Part shown: piece after piece, positions 18,048 to 25,737 of the stretch
Layout of the letters: every line of letters begins with the position of its first letter
Position numbering within the stretch: position 1 is the stretch's first letter
Assembly: GCA_964549375.1 (NCBI GenBank)
Contig: CAZJWF010000003.1
Coordinates: forward strand, 1-64,000
DNA from: JAHDDY01 sp964549375
GTDB lineage: Bacteria > Pseudomonadota > Alphaproteobacteria > Rhodobacterales > Rhodobacteraceae
Length of the DNA stretch: 64,000 nt
Reading direction: 5' to 3'
The notes under the pieces: model-generated
Databases searched by the model: none
The model's input: only the letters and a program-made list of their open reading frames with translations
Told to the model about the DNA's origin: nothing
Program-made: the position numbers and the translations under genes

Positions 18048-18890
18048 ATGAAACTGAAGAAAATCGTTTTAACCGGAGCTGCCGGAAGACTTGGTTCCTA
18101 CCTTCGCGAACCGCTGTCAAAATTGGCGGATGAGTTCGTTTCGTCCGACATTCTCGACGATGTTGGAACGCTTTATCCCGGCGAAACCTACGTCAAAGCT
18201 GATCTGACAGAACTTGATGCAATGGTCGATCTGCTCAAAGGCGCGGATATGGTCGTGCATTTTGGCGCGATTGGCGATGAGCGCGAGTTCGAGGTTTTGC
18301 TCGGCCCGAACTTCATTGGCGCGTACAACGTCTGGGAAGCCGCGCACCGCAACGGACTGCGCCGCGTTGTCTATGCCAGCTCTATCCACGCGGTCGGAAT
18401 GCACTCGAATACCCAACCCATCGAAACTGATGTCGCACATCGGCCTGATACGTTCTACGGTCTCGCAAAATGCTTCGCCGAAGATTTGGGCCGGATGTAT
18501 TGGGAAAAGCGTGGTTTAGAAGCCGTGTGTCTTCGTATCGCGTCTTGCGCTCAAGTTACCGGAACGCGCGCGCTGGGCACGTGGCTTAGCTATGATGATT
18601 TGATCCAACTGGTCGAACGCTCGATTGATACGCCTGTAACGGAATTCCAAGTGGTATATGGCGTCTCGAACAATGATCGCTCACCCTTCGACAATTCCAA
18701 GGCACAACAGCTTGGATATCGCCCAAAAGACAATGCAGAGCATTTCGCCGAGAAAATCCTTGCCGATGCGGGCCCCGCCGACCCTTCCGACCTCGCACAG
18801 TCCCGTATTGGCGGTCCGTTCGCGGCCGTAGAACTTGGCGCAAGCGGGCTGGCGCAGATGAATATTGTGGACGACACGAAGAAAACTTAA
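18048..18890 (+). CDS. NAD-dependent epimerase/dehydratase family protein, uronate-dehydrogenase-like
   Basis: A 280-residue extended SDR. The Rossmann loop TGAAGRLGSYLRE (residues 9-21), the active-site Ser in YASSIHAVG, and Tyr137-x3-Lys141 (YGLAK) are intact. VGMHSNTQPIETD and the general layout resemble uronate dehydrogenase (Udh), which oxidises glucuronate or galacturonate. Why it follows a hydantoinase operon is unclear; it may work on another substrate or simply be co-transcribed. The ATG at 18048 is chosen, with GGA 7 bases upstream; a TTG at 18036 would add four residues. Confidence 0.82.
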   Translation: MKLKKIVLTGAAGRLGSYLREPLSKLADEFVSSDILDDVGTLYPGETYVKADLTELDAMVDLLKGADMVVHFGAIGDEREFEVLLGPNFIGAYNVWEAAHRNGLRRVVYASSIHAVGMHSNTQPIETDVAHRPDTFYGLAKCFAEDLGRMYWEKRGLEAVCLRIASCAQVTGTRALGTWLSYDDLIQLVERSIDTPVTEFQVVYGVSNNDRSPFDNSKAQQLGYRPKDNAEHFAEKILADAGPADPSDLAQSRIGGPFAAVELGASGLAQMNIVDDTKKT

Positions 18891-19298
18891 CGCGTATTGT
18901 TTGAGGAAGCGACCCACGCCGAGAACGTGTCGGACGTTTGGGTCGTTATCTCAAAATTTCAGTGCAAAATTTTGTCGACTCGACTTCGGTGTAATGCTCA
19001 GTGCAGATGCTATCGAGCATAACCTTCAATAGACTCAGAAAAATAAACTGCGAGCCGGTCGCAAGATGCCGAAAATGTACGTCAAAGTTTAACAAAAGAT
19101 GTGATCACGCTTCTGACATAAATTGTATATTATCATCGACAACCTTGTCTCCACATGCTGAAAAACAGGCAAATTTAGTGACTGATTTCAGCGTCATTGC
19201 ATGTGAAACCTTCGGTGGCATGGGCATTCGTCTGGCGCTTTTTCGGCTTATCATCTTCGGAAGAATGTTGTGCTGTTTGTTTGAGGATATCAATTTCT
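18891..19298. other. Intergenic region before the Rieske cluster
   Basis: About 400 bp with no convincing gene. A hairpin CGACCCA (18910-18916) with TGGGTCG (18939-18945) around a long loop could end the hydantoinase operon, though it lacks a U-run. The rest is AT-richer than the flanking genes and should hold the promoter of the following operon. I see no clear operator. Confidence 0.4.
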
Positions 19299-20909
19299 AT
19301 GTCGCCAATTTCTGTCGCGAAACTGAGTGAGCTTGCAGATCGCCAACCGACTTATGCTTTGGTGGGCGAGGTTGATCTGGTCGTTGTTCGGTTTGATGAT
19401 GAAGTATCTGTGTTTTATGGTCGTTGCCTGCACCGCGGCGCGTTGATGTCGGATGGCTTTGTCCGCGGCAAGAACCTGATTTGTGGGTTGCACTATTGGG
19501 ACTATCGTCTGGATAGCGGTGCCTCCGAATACAATAACGAAGAGAAGTTGCCGAAATTCGCGTCTTGGATCGAGGATGATCAGATTTTAGTCGACGCAGA
19601 TGAAATCGCCGAATGGGCCCAAAAACACCCACAGCCCTTCAACCGAAAGGCGTATTTGGGCCTTTATGCAGATACTGGGCACGGGATTGATGAAGAACCG
19701 AACAACGGGTTGATTCAGCGCTATGCCAAGGGCGGCCTGAAGCACACCGGGGAACACGGCGCGGTCGATTCAATGGGGGTGTCGCGTGTTGAGCTTCCGC
19801 TCTGGGATGACATCCAGATTTTGACGGCACAACTTCACAAACCTCCCTTAATGGAAGAAGAATCCGTCGGCACTGATGTCGTGATCGGACCCAACGCGCA
19901 AAAACCGCTGAGGCTCGATATTCCATTATTCGTGGCGGATATGAGTTTCGGCGCCCTTTCCGAACCGGCTAAACTGGCGCTGGCGATAGGTGCGGAAAAG
20001 GTGGGTACCGGCATTTGCTCGGGGGAGGGCGGAATGTTGCCGGAAGAGCAAGAGGCCAATACCCGATATTTCTACGAATTGGCCTCTGCGCGGTTTGGGT
20101 TTTCGTGGGAGGGACTGTCAAAAGTTCAGGCGTTTCACTTCAAAGGTGGGCAAGGGTCAAAAACCGGCACGGGCGGGCATTTGCCAGGAAAGAAAGTAAC
20201 GGAGAGAATTGCTCAGGTTCGGGAACTGGATGCGGGACAAGACGCCATTTCGCCCTCGCGCTTCCCGGAATGGTCGAAACCGTCGGAAATTCGCGAGTTC
20301 GCTGATGAAGTCCGAAATCGCACCGGAGGTATTCCGATTGGGTACAAGCTAAGCGCCCAACATATCGAGAAAGACATTGATGCCGCCCTCGAAGTTGGCG
20401 TTGATTACATCATTCTCGATGGTCGTGGCGGTGGCACAGGGGCCGCGCCGATAATTTTCCGCGACAATATCTCTGTGCCTACAATCCCGGCACTGGCCCG
20501 CGCACGCGCGCATCTTGATAAGGTGGGACGATCCGACGTGACTTTGGTCATCACAGGCGGATTGCGAACACCGGATGATTTCATCAAAGCTCTCGCGTTG
20601 GGGGCCGATGCGATTGCCGTGTCCAACTCTGCCATGCAAGCCATTGGATGCATCGCTATGCGGGCTTGCCATACCAACAACTGTCCGGTCGGGATTGCGA
20701 CGCAAAAACCAAGCTTGGTCAGTAGACTGGTCGTTGAGAAATCAGCACAGCGGCTTGCCAATTTCTTCACCGCGTCGACAGAGCTCATGCAAGTTATGGC
20801 CAGAGCGTGCGGTCACGACCATCTGTCGAAATTTAATCCTGATGACCTCACAACATGGAAGAAGGATATGTCAAAACTTTCAGGAGTTGCTTACGGAGGA
20901 CTCCGATGA
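19299..20909 (+). CDS. Rieske [2Fe-2S] domain fused to glutamate-synthase FMN domain
   Basis: The 536-residue protein joins two modules not normally found together. Residues 1-110 are a Rieske ferredoxin with ligands Cys43-x-His45 (CLHRG) and Cys62-x2-His65 (CGLHYWDY). Residues about 140-536 match the FMN-binding synthase domain of glutamate synthase: FVADMSFGALSEPAKLALA, GTGICSGEGGMLPEE, FKGGQGSKTGTGGHLPG, LDGRGGGTGAAP, and the cysteines Cys451, Cys457 and Cys462 that in GltB carry the [3Fe-4S] cluster. There is no glutaminase domain, so ammonia release or transfer would use another donor. Start: ATG 19299 with GAGGAT about 12 bases upstream; the longer frame begins with an unlikely leader. 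It heads a six-gene run; its stop overlaps the next ATG. The reaction is unknown; electron flow from FMN via Fe-S to the Rieske centre, or the reverse, is inference. Confidence 0.88.
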   Translation: MSPISVAKLSELADRQPTYALVGEVDLVVVRFDDEVSVFYGRCLHRGALMSDGFVRGKNLICGLHYWDYRLDSGASEYNNEEKLPKFASWIEDDQILVDADEIAEWAQKHPQPFNRKAYLGLYADTGHGIDEEPNNGLIQRYAKGGLKHTGEHGAVDSMGVSRVELPLWDDIQILTAQLHKPPLMEEESVGTDVVIGPNAQKPLRLDIPLFVADMSFGALSEPAKLALAIGAEKVGTGICSGEGGMLPEEQEANTRYFYELASARFGFSWEGLSKVQAFHFKGGQGSKTGTGGHLPGKKVTERIAQVRELDAGQDAISPSRFPEWSKPSEIREFADEVRNRTGGIPIGYKLSAQHIEKDIDAALEVGVDYIILDGRGGGTGAAPIIFRDNISVPTIPALARARAHLDKVGRSDVTLVITGGLRTPDDFIKALALGADAIAVSNSAMQAIGCIAMRACHTNNCPVGIATQKPSLVSRLVVEKSAQRLANFFTASTELMQVMARACGHDHLSKFNPDDLTTWKKDMSKLSGVAYGGLR

Positions 20910-21283
20910 ATTCAGCAGAAATAATCCTTGCGACTGTCCGGTTCTGGTTGATGACTGGCGGAGTGGTCGCGGCCGTGTTTCTCCTGATTGGGATTGATCG
21001 TATCGACGAGGACGCACGTGGCGCTTATGTATTTCGTCCACTTCTGATTCCGGGAATTCTGCTGATTTGGCCGATGGTTCTCTGGCGGTGGTGGGTTCTG
21101 GAAACCGGACGTGATAAGCCTGAGGCGCGATTTGTCCCCGTTAGAAAAGCACATGGGTTTGTCGCGATTGCTTTGGCCGTTTTCGTGGTGGTCACGATTA
21201 TCACTGGGCTAAGTATCCGCCAGCAATGGCCTGCAGATTTTGAACCCCAACGCCTGTCGACTTCCGGGGAGGCCACTCAATGA
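20906..21283 (+). CDS. Small integral membrane protein of the Rieske cluster
   Basis: A 125-residue protein with three predicted membrane segments: about 10-28 (FWLMTGGVVAAVFLLIG), 44-63 (LLIPGILLIWPMVLWRWW) and 84-105 (AHGFVAIALAVFVVVTIITG). A single His (His85) sits at the start of the third segment. I recognise no family. It overlaps the Rieske-GltS gene by four bases (ATGA) with GGAGGA just upstream, and overlaps the next gene by four bases, so it is translated together with them and is probably a membrane subunit or assembly partner. Function is not known. Confidence 0.75.
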   Translation: MNSAEIILATVRFWLMTGGVVAAVFLLIGIDRIDEDARGAYVFRPLLIPGILLIWPMVLWRWWVLETGRDKPEARFVPVRKAHGFVAIALAVFVVVTIITGLSIRQQWPADFEPQRLSTSGEATQ

Positions 21284-22329
21284 GTGTTAAATACGTTCCT
21301 GTCCAATGGAACAAAAATAAATGGTATTATAACGGGTTCATGGTCGCCGGTGCTGTCGGGTTCCTATACCTGTTTTTGCACGTCAGCCCAGAGCTTTTAA
21401 GCCATGAACGTGCGATCAATCCACAGGTCCACAATGCGAGAGCCTTTGGTGCCTGTGCATTCTTGATGTTGACCGTGATCCTATGCATCGGGCCGTTGGC
21501 GCGGATGGATAAACGGTTCTTGCCATTGCTCTATAATCGTCGCCATTTCGGTGTCATGACGGCCTTCGTGGCCCTCACGCATTTCAGCTATATCTTGAAT
21601 TGGTACTTCGCCTTTTCGAAATCGAGTAAGTACGAAACGCTCCTCTTTTCTAACACCAGCTATGGCCAGCTTTCTGGGTTTCCCTTTGAGGTCTTTGGCA
21701 TCATTGCATTGCTCTGCCTGCTGATCCTCGCGACCACGAGTCATGATTTCTGGCTCAAGTTCCTGACTGCCCCGGTATGGAAGCGCATCCACTATCTGAT
21801 TTACGTGGCCTATGCGTCAGTCGTGGCGCATGTCAGCCTTGGTATTCTGCAAGACCAGCAAAATCATGTCTTCACGGCGATCTTTATCCTCTCTGCGCTG
21901 ACCGTTGTGTCACTTCATGTCATGGCGTTTCTGCATGAAAGAAAAGCCGGAGATCCGATCGCACAAGTCGATACGGATGGCTGGGTTCGGGTGTGCGAGG
22001 CATCTGAAATTCCGGAAGCGCGCGCCAAGATTGCGGTTTTGCCGAATGGTGATCGCGTGGCCGTCTTTCGGATGGAGAACAAGCTGTCGGCCATTTCCAA
22101 TGCCTGCGCTCACCAGAATGGACCGCTTGGCGAGGGAAAAATCTTGCGTTGCCTCGTGACATGCCCGTGGCATGGATTTCAATATGACGTTCGCAGTGGC
22201 CGCTCCCCGGCGCCTTTCACCGAGATTATTCCAACTTACAAAATTGCCGTGCGAGATAACATCGTACTGGTTGATCCAAACGCAAATCCGCCGGGAACTT
22301 ACGTTGAGCCAGTAGAGGTGCCAGCATGA
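21280..22329 (+). CDS. Ferric-reductase-like membrane protein with C-terminal Rieske domain
   Basis: The 349-residue protein has about six membrane helices (roughly 20-36, 57-72, 91-111, 135-152, 172-189, 197-216), followed by a soluble Rieske domain (230-335) with Cys276-x-His278 (CAHQNG) and Cys295-x2-His298 (CPWHGF). The membrane part resembles the ferric-reductase/MsrQ-type haem b domain; His101, His171 and His184 are candidate haem ligands. Basic residues after the last helix (HERKAG) put the Rieske domain on the cytoplasmic side. It would pass electrons between cytoplasmic Fe-S proteins and membrane haem or quinone (inference). It overlaps both neighbours by four bases. Confidence 0.85.
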   Translation: MSVKYVPVQWNKNKWYYNGFMVAGAVGFLYLFLHVSPELLSHERAINPQVHNARAFGACAFLMLTVILCIGPLARMDKRFLPLLYNRRHFGVMTAFVALTHFSYILNWYFAFSKSSKYETLLFSNTSYGQLSGFPFEVFGIIALLCLLILATTSHDFWLKFLTAPVWKRIHYLIYVAYASVVAHVSLGILQDQQNHVFTAIFILSALTVVSLHVMAFLHERKAGDPIAQVDTDGWVRVCEASEIPEARAKIAVLPNGDRVAVFRMENKLSAISNACAHQNGPLGEGKILRCLVTCPWHGFQYDVRSGRSPAPFTEIIPTYKIAVRDNIVLVDPNANPPGTYVEPVEVPA

Positions 22330-23084
22330 AAAAAGATACGACACCCTTCTTCGTCGGATATCTAAAGCCCGCGAAAAAGCTGCGACACTTTTTACTTGCG
22401 GTCGGAGTAGCATTGGCCGTGGTGCTCACGGTGACTGGACTAGTGATTGGCGGTACGCAGGATGATCCGGGCGAGGGAGCATTCCGTTTTGACTATGGCC
22501 CCCAAACGGTTTCGGGCGTTTTGGAGATGCTGCCCTATCCGCTGTTGCACGTGACGGAGGGCAACAAGCGCGTCAAGGCCGGCGAAACATTGATGCTGAC
22601 CGCACAAGGTAAAGCAGGGGTCTCCGCGCGTGCGTCTCGGCTTGAAGGAAAGCAGGTTACGGCAAGCGGTGTCGTGCTAGAGCGTGGCACGCTCAACATG
22701 CTCCAACTTCGCGGAGGCAAGCGTGGGCTAAAGGCCGCGGAGGACGCTGCAACACCGCCTGAGTCCGAACCCCTCGGTAAGTGGAAGCTGGCAGGCGAAA
22801 TTTGTGACGGTAAGTGCCTCGCCGGTGCAATGCGCCCCGGTACTGGGTTGGCGCATAAGGCATGCGCGGCCCTATGCTTGATTGGTGATATTCCGCCGGT
22901 TTTCGTCTCGTCAAAACCCGTTGAAGGGTCAGAGTTCATGTTGATCTTGGATCAGGATGGGGGTCGGCTTCCGCAATCCGCATATGATTACATTGCTCAA
23001 TTTGTTTCGGTCGAAGGCGAGCTTTCCCGTCACGGAAGTATGCTGGTCTTCCGAATTGACCCTGAGACATTAGAGGTTCTGTGA
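22326..23084 (+). CDS. Single-span membrane protein with a four-cysteine motif
   Basis: A 252-residue protein with one membrane helix near the N-terminus (about 21-42, FLLAVGVALAVVLTVTGLVI) preceded by basic residues, so the bulk lies in the periplasm. Around 157-193 is the segment GEICDGKCLAGAMRPG, then CAALCLIGDIPPVFV: Cys160-x3-Cys164 and Cys180-x3-Cys184. This Cys-rich signature is one I associate with uncharacterised membrane proteins found near Rieske or molybdoenzyme genes; a metal or haem site is possible, but no CxxCH is present. It overlaps its neighbours by 4 and 1 bases. Function unknown. Confidence 0.75.
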   Translation: MKKDTTPFFVGYLKPAKKLRHFLLAVGVALAVVLTVTGLVIGGTQDDPGEGAFRFDYGPQTVSGVLEMLPYPLLHVTEGNKRVKAGETLMLTAQGKAGVSARASRLEGKQVTASGVVLERGTLNMLQLRGGKRGLKAAEDAATPPESEPLGKWKLAGEICDGKCLAGAMRPGTGLAHKACAALCLIGDIPPVFVSSKPVEGSEFMLILDQDGGRLPQSAYDYIAQFVSVEGELSRHGSMLVFRIDPETLEVL

Positions 23085-23350
23085 TGAGTCGCCGTATAAC
23101 TTGGATGCTCATCACGATCATCCTGATGATTCCGCTGTTTTACATCTCGCGCTTTTGGATCTTCGACTTATGGGGCCGCGACGGGTTGTTTGGCATCAAA
23201 GCGCTGCGGCCTCGGGGCGGATTGCTTGCGGGTTGGCTTCGCGGAACTCCGCTCGCACCATTCGAGCTCCTTATCTGGTTAGCGAGCGTGTTCTGCGTGC
23301 TGACATGGCTGGAAAAGGCTTACGCAAAATTGACCACCGAAAAGAAATAG
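23084..23350 (+). CDS. Small membrane protein of the Rieske cluster
   Basis: An 88-residue protein with two membrane helices (about 7-25 and 62-78) joined by a loop rich in Gly, Arg and Leu (DLWGRDGLFGIKALRPRGG). No family recognised. The ATG at 23084 shares its A with the previous stop (TGATG); an in-frame GTG one codon earlier is possible. Position and coupling suggest a structural subunit of the same membrane complex. A 67-bp gap separates it from the ThDP gene. Confidence 0.7.
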   Translation: MSRRITWMLITIILMIPLFYISRFWIFDLWGRDGLFGIKALRPRGGLLAGWLRGTPLAPFELLIWLASVFCVLTWLEKAYAKLTTEKK

Positions 23351-23417
23351 TGCGTCCTCAAGACGTGGCGCGACGATCAGTGCGCTGATGCGTGCTTTAA
23401 TTTGACTGGAGATATGG

Positions 23418-25400
23418 ATGTCGGACTCTGAACTTGAATGGATTCGCGTTGGCAATGTTGATGAATTGCCCGAAGGCCGCATCAAGACGGTAACGGCGCG
23501 CACGACGTCGATTTGTCTCGTTCATTTTGATGGTCAATGGGCGGCGATGGACAATCACTGTCCGCACCAACGCGGCCCGCTTGGCGAGGGTTCGATTGAA
23601 AAGGGCGTTGAAGATAAATGTTGGATTCGATGCCCTTGGCATGGGTGGGATTTTGACCCTCTGACTGGCAAGCCTCCGGGTGGTGGTGTCAAAGATCACG
23701 GGCAAAAAATGTTCCCGGTCGATGTGCGCGATGGCGAGATTTTCGTTGGCCTAGAGGCCGAACCACCGAGAGAGCGCACGGTGTCCGACGTCATGGTCGA
23801 GACAATGGTGAACTGGGAAGTTCAAAGCGTCTTCGGAATGGTCGGTCACTCCAACCTTGGGCTGTCCGAAGCCATACGTCAGGCCGTTGGCCGCAACGAG
23901 CTGAAGTATTACGGTGTTCGGCACGAGGGCGCTGCCGCGTTTGCGGTATCGGCTTACGGCAAGCTTACGGGGAAACCAGCGGCGTGTCTGACCATCGCTG
24001 GACCGGGTGCGACGAATCTGTTGACCGGATTGTGGGATGCAAAGGTAGATCGCGCGCCCGTACTCGCCTTGACAGGGCAGGTGCAAACACAAGTCTTCGG
24101 TCCGGGCGCCTTTCAGGACATTGACTTGAGTTCGGCTTTTCAGGCGGTGACAAAGTTCTCGCAATCCGTGCTGACCACATCGAAACATGCCGAGTTGATG
24201 ACGCTCGCGTGTAAAACGGCGATTGTGGAACAAGACGTCTCACACCTGATTTTCCCCGACGATGTGCAGACAGTTCCGTCGTCGAAAAAGGCGGCAACAC
24301 CTGCGGGACGTATTGCTGGACACCGAATTAAACCATCCGACGAAGACGTCGATGCAGCAGTTGAAATGCTGTCGAGCGCGAAGCGCCCGGTCATTGTTGT
24401 AGGTCACGGCGCGCAGGAATCACGTGATCAGATTATTGAACTGGCGGAGCGCCTCGGCGCACCGGTTCTCACGACCTTCAAGGGTAAAGGGCTTATCCCC
24501 GACGATCACCCGAATGCGGGCGGTGTATTGGGTCGCTCCGGCACGCCGATCGCAAGTTGGTTCATGACGCTTGCCGACGCGATGATTGTCCTCGGTGCCA
24601 GCTTCTCGCACCACACAGGCATCAGCCCGAAGCGCAACATGATTCAGGTCGATTATGACCGGATGCAGTTGGGCAAATTTGGCAAGGTCAAATTGCCGAT
24701 TTGGTCTGAAATTGGCGAGTTCTGCAAAGCGGCCTCGTCGCGGATTTCAAAGAGCGCCGAAGCCGACGATCAAATCACCGAAATGGCGGATCGTTGGCGC
24801 ATCTGGCGAGAGGAAAAACAGCGCCGCCTCGCGGAAGACGTCGGCAATGGCATCCACTCTTTTGCCGTCTTTGAAGCACTTGGGAATTTGGCCCCGGACA
24901 ATGCCATCTTCGCGGTTGACGTCGGTAACAACACCTATTCCTTCGGCCGGTATCTTGAGACCAAAGGAACGCAGCGTGTTCTAATGTCAGGCTATCTGGG
25001 GTCAATCGGCTTTGGATTTCCGGCGGCAATGGGCGCGTGGGCAGCAACGCAGGATATGGAAGAGTTTAAAGGCCGCAAGGTTATCTCGGTCTCCGGCGAT
25101 GGCGGTTTCGGTCAATACCCTATGGATTTCACGACTGCTGTGAAATACGGCATGAATATCACGCATATTCTGCTGCATAACAGCGAGCTGGGCAAAATCT
25201 CGAAGGAGCAACGCTCCGGTGAGTGGCAGGTGTGGGAAACTGACCTCGTCAATCCGTCCTTCGCAACCTTCGCCCGCTTGTGCGGAGGGCAGGGGATAAA
25301 GGTCTCAAAAGCCGAAGACATCGCAAGTGCGATTGAAGAGGCACTGAACACCGACGGCCCGTCTCTTGTGGAAATCATGACTGATGCGGAGCTTGTTTAA
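23418..25400 (+). CDS. Rieske [2Fe-2S] domain fused to a ThDP-dependent (acetolactate synthase/pyruvate oxidase-type) enzyme
   Basis: The 660-residue protein begins with a complete Rieske domain (1-115; Cys48-x-His50 in CPHQRG, Cys72-x2-His75 in CPWHGW). From about 122 it is a full ThDP enzyme: the PYR domain with catalytic Glu170 (VRHEGAAAFA) and TIAGPGATNLLTGL, a central FAD/nucleotide-type domain (about 305-435), and the PP domain with SGDGGFGQ (Gly560-Asp561-Gly562) and the cofactor asparagine in LLHNSELGKISKEQ. Relatives decarboxylate a 2-oxo acid and pass the hydroxyalkyl unit or two electrons on. A built-in Rieske centre implies one-electron transfer out of the ThDP intermediate, as in pyruvate oxidases or ferredoxin oxidoreductases (inference). 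It is the last gene of the cluster. Substrate unknown. Confidence 0.88.
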   Translation: MSDSELEWIRVGNVDELPEGRIKTVTARTTSICLVHFDGQWAAMDNHCPHQRGPLGEGSIEKGVEDKCWIRCPWHGWDFDPLTGKPPGGGVKDHGQKMFPVDVRDGEIFVGLEAEPPRERTVSDVMVETMVNWEVQSVFGMVGHSNLGLSEAIRQAVGRNELKYYGVRHEGAAAFAVSAYGKLTGKPAACLTIAGPGATNLLTGLWDAKVDRAPVLALTGQVQTQVFGPGAFQDIDLSSAFQAVTKFSQSVLTTSKHAELMTLACKTAIVEQDVSHLIFPDDVQTVPSSKKAATPAGRIAGHRIKPSDEDVDAAVEMLSSAKRPVIVVGHGAQESRDQIIELAERLGAPVLTTFKGKGLIPDDHPNAGGVLGRSGTPIASWFMTLADAMIVLGASFSHHTGISPKRNMIQVDYDRMQLGKFGKVKLPIWSEIGEFCKAASSRISKSAEADDQITEMADRWRIWREEKQRRLAEDVGNGIHSFAVFEALGNLAPDNAIFAVDVGNNTYSFGRYLETKGTQRVLMSGYLGSIGFGFPAAMGAWAATQDMEEFKGRKVISVSGDGGFGQYPMDFTTAVKYGMNITHILLHNSELGKISKEQRSGEWQVWETDLVNPSFATFARLCGGQGIKVSKAEDIASAIEEALNTDGPSLVEIMTDAELV

Positions 25401-25430
25401 GGGGCCGTGAGGTCGTCTCAAAATACAGAG

Positions 25431-25464
25431 ATCAGGTTTCACACAGCATGTCGCGAAACCTGAT
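25431..25464 (+). terminator. Hairpin after the Rieske cluster
   Basis: ATCAGGTTTC (25431-25440) and GAAACCTGAT (25455-25464) form a perfect 10-bp stem with a 14-base loop, 30 bp after the stop codon. There is no clear U-run, so it may be a weak terminator or a 3'-end stabiliser. Confidence 0.5.
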
Positions 25465-25552
25465 TCAATCATACCGTCGCCGCAATGGCCGGTGATGTTT
25501 TGGTGAAAAAAAACGACATTCCCGAAATGATCGCATCGTGCGATACCCTCCG

Positions 25553-25687
25553 CTAACGTCTTTTTTCGAAAAACCTTTGCTTTAGCATGGCGTTATCGGT
25601 CTCAGGGTCGATCATCAGTTCTTCGGCGTCTTCTTCGACCCAGTCGCTTACAGTCTCGGATAGCACGTTGCCCGATGCATCCGTCAC
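25553..25687 (-). CDS. Possible 44-residue acidic protein or gene fragment
   Basis: An open frame from GTG 25687 to a stop at 25553 encodes a very acidic segment (SDWVEEDAEELMIDPETD) ending in a basic tail (QRFFEKRR). The composition is protein-like, but the frame is closed by a stop 8 codons upstream and has no good ribosome site. It could be a small gene or the remaining C-terminus of a decayed one. It lies 50 bp downstream of the lipoprotein gene on the same strand. I recognise no family. Confidence 0.3.
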   Translation of the reverse strand: MTDASGNVLSETVSDWVEEDAEELMIDPETDNAMLKQRFFEKRR

Positions 25688-25737
25688 TTCGTTATGACGG
25701 GCGTTTCATCGCCAGCATCAGGGGGTGCTTATTTCGG

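Noticed and set aside
19001..19330. 109-codon frame before the Rieske-GltS gene
   Set aside because: It runs into the start of the Rieske domain in another frame, lacks a ribosome site and has no protein-like pattern.
25530..25544. Short palindrome ATCGCATCGTGCGAT
   Set aside because: Only 6 bp of stem with no U-run; too short to call a terminator or operator.
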